The notes under the pieces are model-generated. The model did no database searches and was not told the origin of the DNA. It was given only the letters and a program-made list of their open reading frames with translations. Positions 25,311-36,055 of a stretch of 64,000 nt of DNA are shown here, piece after piece; within the stretch, counting starts at the first letter, position 1, and the number at the start of each line of letters is the position of its first letter. The translations under genes were made by a program, and so were the position numbers. The DNA comes from Miscanthus floridulus (lineage: Eukaryota; Streptophyta; Magnoliopsida; Poales; Poaceae). The DNA is taken from assembly GCF_019320115.1 (NCBI RefSeq), contig NC_089587.1, positions 103,961,158-104,025,157 on the forward strand, in the 5' to 3' direction.

Positions 25311-26699
25311 ATGGAGACATACTCGAGCAATGGAAAGTACAAGATCGACTGCGACTTCAGCGAGGAGGAGGACAATCCGGAGTACTGGCGAGTCGGCGAA
25401 TCGCAAGAGCGCTAGCCAGGAGGAGGATGCTATAATTTTTCTCTTCTCTAGAAACTCAAAGCACCTTAGAATCCATGACTACTTTTTCCAGGGTGGGAAA
25501 TCCATGGGGATATCAGTTGAATAGCCCATTTAGTTTTTTGGAGGGTTTTCCATCCCTGGGCGTGCCTTCCCCTTGCTTCCTAATTATAGGCCTTAGTTCA
25601 AACAGCCGCAGATGCAGTCACACACAAAAAATCGCTAGTTGCAGTGCAATAAGCTGCAACAAGTTGGTTTTTTTTTTCTTTTTTTGGTAATCTTTAGGTG
25701 TCAAATTTATGGATCTTTTCATTATTTATTACTATCAATCTCTTTTAGTTTTATGTTTATTTATATTATGAAAAAACCAAAAAGGCAACAACTAAGGCCA
25801 CCCAAAATTTTGGTCTCTGCTAAGCAGACAGGGCGGTCTGCCCACCCGAAAATTTGATTTCGCACCGTGCCGAGCAATCCCGCCAACACGCACCGAAAAT
25901 TAGATGTCTCTCTTTTGCCCTACGTGCGGAAAATAGGTTTACCATGCCATCGATTTTAGATAAGGGCATTTGTGGTAATGTGATGGCCACATAAAAGCGC
26001 AAAGAGTCGCTGTCTCTGCCTCCATCTCCATTCTCCAGCCGCACCGTCTCTCCTCTACCTCCAAATCCTAGTCCCATGGCCTCCCTTTCCACTGTCTAGC
26101 CACCCCCTCTGCCACCCCGCTCTGGACCCTAGGCGCCATCGGAATAGCAGCTCGACTCCCTCTCCACTCTCTAGCCACACCCTCTCTCATACATTTCCGA
26201 ACCCTAGCTAGAGTCGAATCCCCTTCGATTCATCGACAGCAGGTCGATTAGCTAATGGCAGAAGGAATGCCTCTATGACGGTACAAGCCGAATTCGAATC
26301 CCCTACCTAGCTCAGCACCTATCATGATCGACCAGATCTGATCCCTAGCCAGATCTAGATCTGGTACCTCTTCATCAATGCCGGCCGCACCAGCTCTGTG
26401 ACCATGATGACAGGATGACATTGCCGACGATAAAGCAAAGCTAGGGAACACAGAGGAAGAGGTACCCAAATTCCTTTTATGATGTGTGCTCTACTATAGT
26501 GGCTGAACTAAGGATATTTAGATAGCGATGGGGTTACATATTTCCTATAGTTGAGTGTAGCTAACATGTGCTTTATTGGATTAATGACTTTCGTATAAGC
26601 TGTAGTTACTAGTTAGGTGCTTATTTGCATACTCTTGCTCTATTGTGTTGACATTCTATAGAACCTTTAGTTAATAAATGCCTTTGTAATCTAGATGAA
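25311..26699. other. AT-rich spacer and a leader-like CT-rich stretch
   Basis: No gene is supported. About 25990-26210 is rich in CTCTCC and CCTC repeats, as in grass 5' leaders, and precedes the transposase-related remnant downstream. I found no CACTA-type left terminus here. Confidence 0.4.
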
Positions 26700-29180
26700 C
26701 AACCACTGACTACTTATGAACGAGCACGGGATGCACAAATCACAAGGAATCATAGAAAGATGGAAGAACTTGGAATATGACATGTGGGCCCAAAACCTAT
26801 GTCTCCAAAGGCAAAAACGTCAAGCACAAAGGGTAGACATGGTGAATATTTGGAATATATCCCTGAACCAGGGGAGATAGTTGAGGGATTTGATGATACA
26901 GATGAAACAGATTCAGATTTAGAAGATGAGCTAGTGCCCCTATCAGTTGATGAGGTGCTTGTTCTATCTTGTATTTAGTTCAAAGGGGAAGGGGGCGGGG
27001 GGGGGGGTTAGGTAGCCATGCAATGCTTTACTGTTTGGATATCAATGGAATTTGTGCATGCTTGCTGCTTAAATTTGTATCTCTAATTTTAGTGTCTGGA
27101 TCGAAGAAGCCATAGAGGAGGCTCTGCCAGCAGGACAAAAGGCAGCGCTGCCATGAGTCCTGGGCGAAGGCTCTCCAAGCAAGTGAGGTCAACACCACTA
27201 AAAGAAGCTACTCATGGATTTTGTACTCAGAGGTATTTCGCTGGCAAAAGGGTGGATGTAGCAGCAGTAGGTGAACATAATTCTCCATCACGACCGACAC
27301 CCGGACCTAGGAATCAATTCCAAGTTCATCAATTGACTGGAGACATTGGTCATGATGGCACCCTACCTATCCCTGAGAGAGACTCCTCATGGCCAGATGA
27401 TGATAGCCCTACTGAAGAGGAGTCCTCTAAGCAAACTCCCATTTCCCCCACCCACAGAATGATGAAAGTTGCCTAGTTTGGTATTACCTTACAGATGTGT
27501 ATCAATTAATTTGCACTAGCTATTTGATATCCATGTAACTTTTTTAACAATCTAAATGTGTGAACACTATGTAGTACCATTGCTGAGAAGAGTGAGAAAG
27601 TTGAGTCCTCGAACTCGTGGAATTATGCTTGACAAAATGAGCAAATCACTAGGAGGAGCGAGGATGCGCATCTCTATTGCTGAGGGGAATAGAAGGCCAC
27701 ATGATCCAGTGCAAGCTTCCAAGTTGGCCTCAGAGGTAGGTGTAGTAGTCAGGAAGGAAGTACAATTTTGACGCCTTGGAAAGAATACAAGGGGGAGAAG
27801 CCCAACGCCATCTATTGCATAAGATTTGTGAAAAGGCTAAATGTATGTATGAGTATCCCCTCTTGACATTCAACTCTGCTTTGAGCAACTTTAATGGATT
27901 TACTTTTCATTCACACTACTGTGTGTCAGGAAGGTTGCACATTAACAGTGCTCACTCACCAACAAAAAAGCTTGACATAATGTAATGCAGTCTGTGGTAT
28001 GGCAGGAACGCTACAGGTTGAAGAGAACATACTTCAATGGCGTCCCTGCTAATCAGATCCATATGATCTCTCCTGTCTCGTCCATGAACAATGCACAGTG
28101 GTGTGAACTTATCAAGATTTGGTCTAGTGCTAAGAACAAGGTGTGTGAACCCATCGATTTCTTGTCTAGTCTTGCCATGGTCTACTTGGGCTACAGTCTA
28201 ACACAAATGAAGCTATAGGAAACATCTAAGGAGAACAAGCAAAATCATGCAAGAGTGAAGTACCACCAGGCTACAGGATCTCGCTCCTTTATTGTCCAGA
28301 TGCAAAAATTTGTCAGTGATGATTGTGTTTTATTGTTCCTCTTGACTTTCTATAATATAAACCAAAGCTCATGTGCAATGTGAACAAAAGGAGAACAAGA
28401 GGAATGCAACAGGACAACATCAAGGACTTGAAGAAGAAAATGGTCCACCTGATGAAGATGTTAATGCTGTGGAAGTCTTTAGGGACTTCCATACCAGTAG
28501 AAAAAATGGCCTGAGCGATGCTGCAAGAGCAGCAGTTGTAAGTATCTTTTTTTGCTTTACTTGAAATCTACTTAAGCCATTGCCATAAAAGAAGGAAACA
28601 TAGCAGGAGCCTAGTGTTATGGAAATCTACTAAAATCTACTGAAGCTTATGTAATCTCTATCAACAGTAGGCTGAGGAAGACCTATGCATTACTTGTTAT
28701 GAATCAATCTCTTGGGTTTTCAATTGAAGTCCTCTTACACTATCTGTAACCTAAGATTTTACTGATTGAATTTCGTAGGAAGCTATGGAAACTCTTCAAG
28801 CAGAACCTATTGTTGATGGGCAACAACCAATTACTAGTGTTGATGTTGTTTGCAAGGTCCTCTATGTCTACCAGGGCAAGGCCCCCTCCTAGGGAAGCGG
28901 CAACAACCTTTTTTTGAAAAATGCTGGTATCCAGATAGGCTCCACCAGAACAGAGACATAGGCGGAGAGAATGCTTCAGGAATAGTTTGCTACTAAATAG
29001 GAAAGTTTCGCTGCCCTCATCTATCAAGTGGATGAACTGAAGAGGAGGACAAAAAAGACTGAAAGGGAGCTTGAGGAATACAAGAAACGGCAACAGGAGG
29101 AGTACAACAATCTCCATGAGCTATGCACACGCTTCAGCTCTACTGGTAAGTCTCAGTCTTCAACTCCTGCGGCTTGATGC
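26700..29180 (+). pseudogene. Ptta/En/Spm-type plant transposase-related gene (PF03004-like), broken
   Basis: Collinear fragments of this family follow each other on the plus strand: an acidic YIPEPGEIVEGF region near 26850; a basic, Pro-rich segment at 27153-27470; RKLSPRTRGIMLDKM near 27600 with an IAEGNRRPHDPVQASKLAS block; RHLLHKICEKAK near 27810; a QWCELIKIWSS block near 28110; KYHQATGSRSF near 28260; and a C-terminal DVNAVEVFRDFHTSRKNGLS block near 28460. A Glu/Gln/Lys-rich coiled coil follows near 29040-29120. Frames change and several stops intervene, including one after QMKL at 28216. This protein type is normally carried by CACTA elements, which fits the terminus at 30099. Confidence 0.7.
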
Positions 29181-29404
29181 AGTGAACATTTGTGGTTTGA
29201 TGTGTGGACTCATGTGCCGGTTTGATGTGTGGACTCGTATGCTGGTTTAATGTGGTGATACTCTATCAGTGGTTCACTGCTGACGTGTGAAATATAAATT
29301 GTTGTTATTTGATTGTCAGGCTAAATAGTTATGTAGTCAGTCTATACAGTAGTCAGGATCTCAAATAACTTTTATGATGAATTGATTATACTCCACACGG
29401 TAGA

Positions 29405-29735
29405 ATCAGGATAGGCCATGTGATTAAATAAAAATGTGATATGTGGATGAACCAATGCACGACACGTGAATTGGCTAGGGCACGACACGTGGGCTATTAA
29501 AAATCTAACGCATGGATGGAAATCATCAAGCCATGTGGACGTATAAAAATATGACACGTGGACGGACAACATAGTGACCCATGGTCAAATAAGAAACGGA
29601 CACGTGGACCAATAAAAAATACGACACGTGGTCCAATAAAGAAGTGACACGTGATCCAAGGACAACACGACTCGTGTGCTAGTAGAAAACTGACATGTGA
29701 AACAACATAGAAACGACATGTGGTCCAATAAAAAC
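29405..29735. repeat. subterminal array of ACACGTGG motifs
   Basis: About a dozen degenerate copies of a unit of roughly 20-30 bp, core CGACACGTGG followed by an AATAAAAA-like spacer, lie in tandem. CACTA elements carry such arrays near their ends as binding sites for their own TNPA-like protein. The core is also a plant G-box (CACGTG). Copies are clearest at 29460-29495 and 29560-29660. Confidence 0.65.
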
Positions 29736-30099
29736 CTGAAACATGCAAGGACCAGAGATGTCCACGTTGTGCAATAAGGAGGTGACACATACCCGAACCA
29801 TCTCCAATACAACCGGCTATAGCATGTACACGTGGAAAACATCTCCAATGAAAGCGCCCACCAGCGTGGTAGCCCTCTGCCACGCATGCCAAATTAGTTC
29901 TATGATGATCTATTTTCATCACAGATCGAGGCACTTCTATGATGATTTTGTCAGATTCGTCATGGATATGCAAGAGTGACGCAACTTCTATGACGAACCA
30001 GTTTTCGTCATAAATTTATCATAAAACTAAAATTATAACGAATTTGGCTCCTTCAGTGATGAAATCTATTCGTCATAGAAGTGAATATTTCTAGTAGTG

Positions 30100-30435
30100 A
30101 AACATGCGTGTATAGCCATAGCAAGATATGCAATACCAGATCTACTTTTACAACATCCACATGAAATATTTGCAACATATGTTTGAAATAGATGAAACAC
30201 TTGAAGCATGCGTGTATAGCCATTGCAACATGTGCAACACCAAGATTTACTTTTAAAATTCAGATGAAACATTTCCAACATACGTCTAAAATACCTAAAA
30301 CACTTGAAACATAGCCTTGCAACATGCATATTTTTTCATTGCAACATATGTAACATTCCAGATCTACTTTTTGTAATATCCAGATAAAACACTTAAAACA
30401 AATGTCTAAAACATTTGAAACACTTGAAACACAAT
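30100..30435. repeat. tandem repeat, three degenerate units of about 100-130 bp
   Basis: Units built of TTGCAACATGTGCAACACCA, AGATCTACTTTT, CAGATGAAACATTT and ACACTTGAAACA blocks repeat from 30100, about 30200 and about 30310. The array belongs to a common grass repeat. The CACTA terminus abuts its left side, and a solo LTR splits the repeat from its continuation at 33597. Confidence 0.65.
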
Positions 30436-30571
30436 GTTCATCGCGTGGCCACAGCCTACCTGGCAGTGAATTGTGGTAGATCAGCGAGGAAGACAGGGGC
30501 GGATGGATTCTGCCCTGGTGGGGCGCTGGAGTGGCAACAGCGAGTCTCAGTCGAACAGTAGCCTGAGGAGG

Positions 30572-33500
30572 TGTAGCACCCGGTTTTAAGAACAAAACTA
30601 GATACACACCATATATGAGTCCAGAAAGTCAATTCTCACATATAGCTACAAATAAGGGTAATATCAATAGACAATGTCCAATATATAACATACCTAGTAT
30701 AAAGAATATTACCTTAGATAGCAAACAGCGGAAAGATATCTCTGATCTTTGGGTGAAGACTCCAATTCCACAGGGACAACTGACTAGTTGATCACAAGCC
30801 CAATTCCTCCAAACTCTAGCAATTTAGTACCCATCTAGGATTTTTTCCAAAGATTTAAAAAGTAAAGCAAGCATAAGTATATATCATACTCAACAAATAT
30901 AACATGGGGTTCATGAGGCTCAAAAGGCTAACACTGGTTTAACTGTGATTAGCTTTTAATGAGTCATCTTTTAGCAATTAGGTGGCAACAAGATTATTCA
31001 CAAGCCCACATAAACACATGATCAGGTAAACATGAATAATGAACAGCATAAACTGTAATCATTAGTGTGCATCTTCATCATCGGTATGATCCGTGTTCTT
31101 CATCTATTCCGTAAGGGTCCAAGGCTGCTCGTGACCATGAGCACGGCTGATATACCAGTTTTACACTCTATAGAGGTTGTACACTTTCATTGTGAGTCAT
31201 GATTTACCCTTTCGCCTGAGGCGGCCAACCTCTTGACCCACTACCAAGGAAGGTCGGTCGGGTTCACTATGAAGCCTTTCAAAGGTTCGTCTAATAAGTT
31301 AGGGCCGCTAAGGTTTCCCCATCAATAAGCATGAACCCCCGTCCAAGGAGTGACTAACAAAAAACCAAAAAACCAAAGTGCACCCTCTTGGCAGACCGAG
31401 ATCATACCTGTCGGAGCCCCTCTTTTGCCATAAAGGTAACCACTAACAAGCTAGAAAAGGTCCTCATACTGAGCTAAAGACAGAGCCATGTAGCCCTCAC
31501 AGCTGTACTATAAGTCCCAGATGTTCGCTTATAGATAAGTCCTTAGGGAAAGAAATCTAGAGCACCATAAAAATAGCCCAATGCTCTAGCCCCCTAATTC
31601 CATGTTGCTAAAAAGCATCTTTTAATGTTTATTGCATATACCATTAGTTAAGTTACAAGAACATGGTCTTTAATTGAGCACTAGCATCATACTACCCAAA
31701 GCAATACCCCATAGGTAACAAGGCACAAGGTAACAAAGCACTAGGAAATCCTTAGGGACAGTCAAGGTAGACACATATAGTATGAATTAAATGATTAAAG
31801 GTGTATAGGACAACAAGGAAGATCCCATGCTATACTTGCCTTAAACTCAAATCCTTCTTCTATTGAATTGTAACCTACAAAGGACTTCTTCTGGATCACC
31901 AACTTCTTTTATATCACCAACACAAAGCTCATAAACTGGACATGATCATAAAACACCACGCAAGCATCCATGCAATCATACACGAAGCAAACAATAGATC
32001 TAAATTAGAACAGTACACCAAACATAAAATTAAGATGAAAAGTTTGTAAAATGAATCTGCGTCTCGCTAGGAACACACAGACGCGAAAAGCACTCTAATT
32101 GAAGCTATAACGAAGGAGTTATGAATTAAACAAGATTTCCTTTAATAAAATAATAGATTAAATCTAACCTTAAATTTTAAAAGTTAAAAATATATTTAAT
32201 AGTAGGATGAACATGTAGATTACTCAATTACGAATCTAACGCAACTTGAATAGATCAAAACGAAGTTAAAATGAAGATTTTATGGCTAAAACAAGATTAG
32301 TGGCAAAACTGTCAATAGATGAAAGCGTATTTTGAATCTAACCGAAGAAACTACGTTTTCAAAAGAAGAAAATGTATTTTGAATCTAACAGAGTGATTTT
32401 ACACTTTCTGAAAGAGAAAACGTATTCTGAATCTACTAGAAAGAAACTACGCTTTCGGAATAGAAAAATGTATTCTAGAAGTGCGCCATGGACTGTGGGT
32501 TATATTACGCGAAACTACAGGGGCTCTTTTGCAAATAAACTCAGCGAAGGGGTACGGGCAATCTTGGATCGTTGGATTGAATCTGGACGGCCCAGATTAG
32601 GAAGGAGGGGCAGAGAGAGCGTCACCGGCCGGAGAAGAAAACCGACGCGGCGGAGCTCCATTACCGGTGGTGAGAAGCTCCCCGGAGCGCTTGGTTTGGG
32701 TCCTAGAGGCCACGGTTTAACGAGCCGAGAGCACAGGGAACAAGAGAAGAAGACGACGAACTCACCTAGGGCCTTCTTGCGGTCGACGGCTAGTCTACGG
32801 TGTCGGGCAGCGCGACGGCGACGGCGACGGCGAGAGAAGTAGGAGAAAAATCTAATTTACTACACGAGGGATTTTCCAAACTAGGAGCTCCCCCTTATGG
32901 TAGTTTTGGTATGCTTTGCCCAAGGGGTTGGTATATATTTATAGGGAGAAAAACTCTCCACATCTACATCAATTAGCAATATGATACTAATTGATGTTGC
33001 ACCTTCCACATTTACTAATGGGCCTAAATAATCATTAAAGCCCATTAGTAAATAAATGCATGGGCCTTTAGGATTTATTAGGATTATTGCACATGGGCTT
33101 TGAGAGTTGGTTGAAAAATGAGATATATTATTTATTTTCGGAATTAGATAATTTCACGAATAAAATAATTCTAGAAAAGTCTAGAATTGATATTTAAGCC
33201 ACGAAAAAAACTCTAAGACCTCCAAAAATTTGGGAAAAATTCCCATAGACACTTTGGCACATGATGAACCTAAATAAAGTATTTGTAGCTCATGAAAAGA
33301 TTATTGGGAACTTAGAACATAAAGATTAAGGTGAAGGAGGTAGAAATTAAATTCCAGAAAGAAGCTTGAAAATTTCTAGAGATAGATATTCGTCTCCTAA
33401 ACGTATTTTAAAAAAAACATTTTGCACATAGAAACACAAGGTGCGACCGGCATGAATGCAACAAACACGTTTCTACCTTAAGATAAATTTTAATCTAATG

Positions 33501-33596
33501 AAAATTTATTATTTCCCCATGTTTTCACGAGCATAAAAATACAAACTTAAATCATTTTAGCTCTATTTCAAAAGAATCAAATTTTAGGGTGTTATG
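30572..33596. mobile_element. solo LTR, 3025 bp, with perfect 5-bp target duplication
   Basis: The segment starts TGTAGCACCC and ends GGGTGTTATG, which are inverted apart from decay of the last bases. It is flanked on both sides by GGAGG (30567-30571 and 33597-33601). Removing it and one GGAGG rejoins the surrounding repeat. A length of 3 kb without any internal coding region, PBS or PPT fits a solo LTR of a gypsy element with long LTRs. The 156-codon ORF at 32372-32842 inside it has a Lys/Arg-rich composition and shows no known domain. Confidence 0.75.
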
Positions 33597-34080
33597 GGAG
33601 GGCCACCGCCCAGAGAGGCCCTACGAGGAGCGCCGTCTCCCAGGCCACCCCTGATGTCGTGGGTAGCACCCTCGCCACCGCCAATAGCACTACCCCATCG
33701 GAGCCGGCCAGCCGGACTACGACGGGGTGGGGGGATGGACGTGGTAGTGTGTGGGTGGGTGCGGGAGGAGATGAGGCGCGCGGCGTGGTGCAAGATAGAG
33801 CACGACCCGGGAATGGGGAGCCAAGCGTCGCAGGCGGGCACGCGTGTCGTGGGAGGGAGCGAGTGGCAGGGAAAGGCGGCAGCAGCGAGGCGGAGTGCGG
33901 GCGTGGCGGCGATTCAAGAATGGGTGCGGTAATGGCGACAACTCGAGTGGAAAGTGAGCAGAGATTTTTTTATATTTTTTAGCAACACGAGCGATCGTGC
34001 AATTGATAGTGTTGGACCGTTCTGGCGGACAAGGTCCACGTGGACGTCCGGACGATCAGACGTCTTACCCACAGTATTAC
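33597..34080. repeat. right half of the grass repeat interrupted by the solo LTR
   Basis: A GC-rich stretch (33597-33930) with overlapping, low-complexity open frames on both strands passes into an AT-rich end containing GACGTCCGGACGATCAGACG. It is continuous with 30100-30571 once the solo LTR is removed. The open frames reflect GC content and are not annotated as genes. Confidence 0.5.
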
Positions 34081-34360
34081 CGTAATTTGGAACTCTTCTC
34101 CTGTTTTAACAAATATATGTCTCTACGAAAAGATACAAAAGGCATTGAGACCAACAAAGTTCAAAAAAATGCAATCAAAAGTCATCAAACTACGTCTGGA
34201 TATAATTTGGAGATAAATCTATCTAATCCTGTAATACTTATTTTTTAAAAAATTGTTCTCTTAAAATTGATTTAAATTTAAAATTAAACTTAACAAAATA
34301 TTAGTTTGATTTCCATATGTATTACTACAAATAATGTTTCAAAAAATATATCCTGTGTCT

Positions 34361-34448
34361 TTTCTACTGGACACCCATCTGCAGAGGAATCTTGCCACTG
34401 CATGTTTCTACTGGACACCCATCTGCAGAGGAATCTTGCCACTGCATG
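34361..34448. repeat. perfect 44-bp tandem duplication
   Basis: The 44-bp unit starting TTTCTACTGGACACCCATCT occurs at 34361-34404 and again, without change, at 34405-34448. The identity implies a recent replication-slippage or unequal-exchange event. Confidence 0.9.
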
Positions 34449-34908
34449 ACGGTCACGACGTTTTTCCTCTCCGGACCACCTGGCTCTCATCGCATCATCG
34501 ATCATCTTTCATATATGTTTCTTCCAGTTTTTGCATCTGTTGATCGGCATTCGCGAGCCTATCTCGTGTTGTATGTGATGCAGTAGTATATTGCAAAACG
34601 TTACATCATACATGACCACTGCTGTTTTGGCCTGGGACGTTGCCGTCCTAAATTGGATCGAGCGACCACAGAGACAACCACTCGTGTGTTTGTACACGCA
34701 TAATTATTTAAAGTGGAAAACATATATGCACCCTCTAGTGTCAAATCAATGACGCTCTAAAGGCAAACACCAATACAGTCCAAAGATATACTACGTCAGT
34801 TCTGAATAAAATGTCACTTATTTGATCCCAGGGACTATATAATTTGTACTTAAAACTGATATATATACGAGAAGTGTCCTTTGCAAAAAGTCATACAATG
34901 TATTTACG

Positions 34909-35168
34909 CACTACCTCTATCCTAAAATAAGTTAATTCTTAGAATCACCCAAAGTCAAATTATCTTAAGTTTGACCAACTTTATAAGAAATAGCAACATC
35001 CTGTATGACACTAAATAAGTATATTATGAAATATATTTCATGAGTATCTTATGGTATTACTTTAATGTCATAAATATTAGTTCTAATTTCTATAAATTTA
35101 GTCAAACTTAAATTAATTTAACTTAGAACAAGTCTAAAATTCGATTTATTTTGGGATATGGAGAAGTA
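34909..35168. mobile_element. Stowaway-type MITE, about 258 bp
   Basis: The left end (TACCTCTATCCTAAAATAAG) and the complement of the right end (TACTTCTCCATATCCCAAAA) form the Stowaway terminal inverted repeat with TA at both outer edges. Inverted AAGTTTGACC / GTCAAACTTA blocks lie inside. It is non-coding. Confidence 0.75.
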
Positions 35169-35679
35169 TATATATGCCTAAGATGTGTATGATGATAAAT
35201 AAATGAGTAGTAGGTTAACTAATAATGTGATGCTATATGAAAAACATGTCCCCGAGTAAATATATTATCTTTGGAATTAAACAAAGGGGTTGTATTTTTG
35301 GAAAATAAAAATCATGCTTGCTTGTCATGCATGCTTTGCCTTACATATATCCCCTTCCTCCTAAATAAAAAGAATAAAATTCTCATATATCGAGGAAAAA
35401 TTAGCCCACAACAAAGAAGACACATGTACCTCTACTCTTTTTATTCTCCACGTATGTTGATAGAGCAAAAACAAATGATTGCATGTATAAATTCTATAGT
35501 TATTGTATCATACACCTATATATAGGGAATATTTTTCTACGATAATGCACCCACTCATAAAAGCTATAATTGCATTCTTTTTAGGAGAACACATGAGTCC
35601 TAGAAAACATTCTTGTTAGGACGGAGGGAGTATACATTAAAAACTAATAAGATGCTATCCCTGCCGTGCACAATGACAT

Positions 35680-36055
35680 TTTAGCTTCGTCAAAGTATCT
35701 CTAGTTTGACCAAATTTATTTAAGAATAATGGTATTTAATCAAACAAGTATTATTTGACTCATCATTTAATATATATTTAAATTATACCTAGTAGATGTC
35801 ATAAATGTTGATACTCTTTTTCTATAAAATTTGTCAAACTTAACGTAGTTTGACTTTAGTTTATGTTGTAAGCCGTTTGTAACGTCATCTTTTGGTGATG
35901 TGTTTGGTTTAAATCTATTTGTGTGAGTGACTATACTCATTCATTCATAGATGTTGGTGTCCGAAACATTTTTATATTCCTATTTTATCTAAAAAGAACA
36001 TAGTTTGATTTGGGATAAAATTAAAATGTCACTTTTTTATGGACCTGAGGTAGTA
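35680..36055. mobile_element. Stowaway-like MITE relics
   Basis: The internal blocks TAGTTTGACCAAATTTAT and GTCAAACTTAACGTAGTTTG resemble the MITE at 34909. A Stowaway-type end (complement TACTACCTCAGGTCCATAAA) closes at about 36055, and a separate end (GGACGGAGGGAGTA) lies at about 35619-35632. Boundaries of the individual copies cannot be set by eye. Confidence 0.45.

Larger units (their letters stand above)
26700..30099 (+). mobile_element. CACTA (En/Spm) element, right-hand portion; left end not found
   Basis: The right terminus is clear: the sequence ending at 30099 is the complement of CACTACTAGAAATATTCACT, the classical CACTA end. It is preceded by inverted and direct copies of a TTCTATGACGAA-like subterminal repeat at 29937-30080. 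The element carries the PF03004-like gene and the ACACGTGG array. I could not find a matching CACTACTAG terminus on the left, so the start given is only that of the first recognisable coding remnant. Confidence 0.65.

Noticed and set aside
29372..29973. Minus-strand ORFs of 158 and 100 codons rich in Cys, His, Trp and Phe
   Set aside because: They read through the ACACGTGG subterminal array; the apparent amino-acid periodicity is that of the DNA repeat.
30066..30607. Cys-rich repeated minus-strand ORFs resembling a metal-binding or toxin-like peptide
   Set aside because: The repeated Cys pattern is produced by the tandem DNA repeat at 30100-30435, and the second ORF runs into the start of the solo LTR.
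32372..32842. 156-codon Arg/Lys-rich ORF
   Set aside because: It lies within the solo LTR at 30572-33596, where no coding region is expected, and has no recognisable domain.
33594..33982. Overlapping ORFs on both strands
   Set aside because: A GC-rich part of a common repeat. Frames are open in three registers at once, which reflects composition and not selection.
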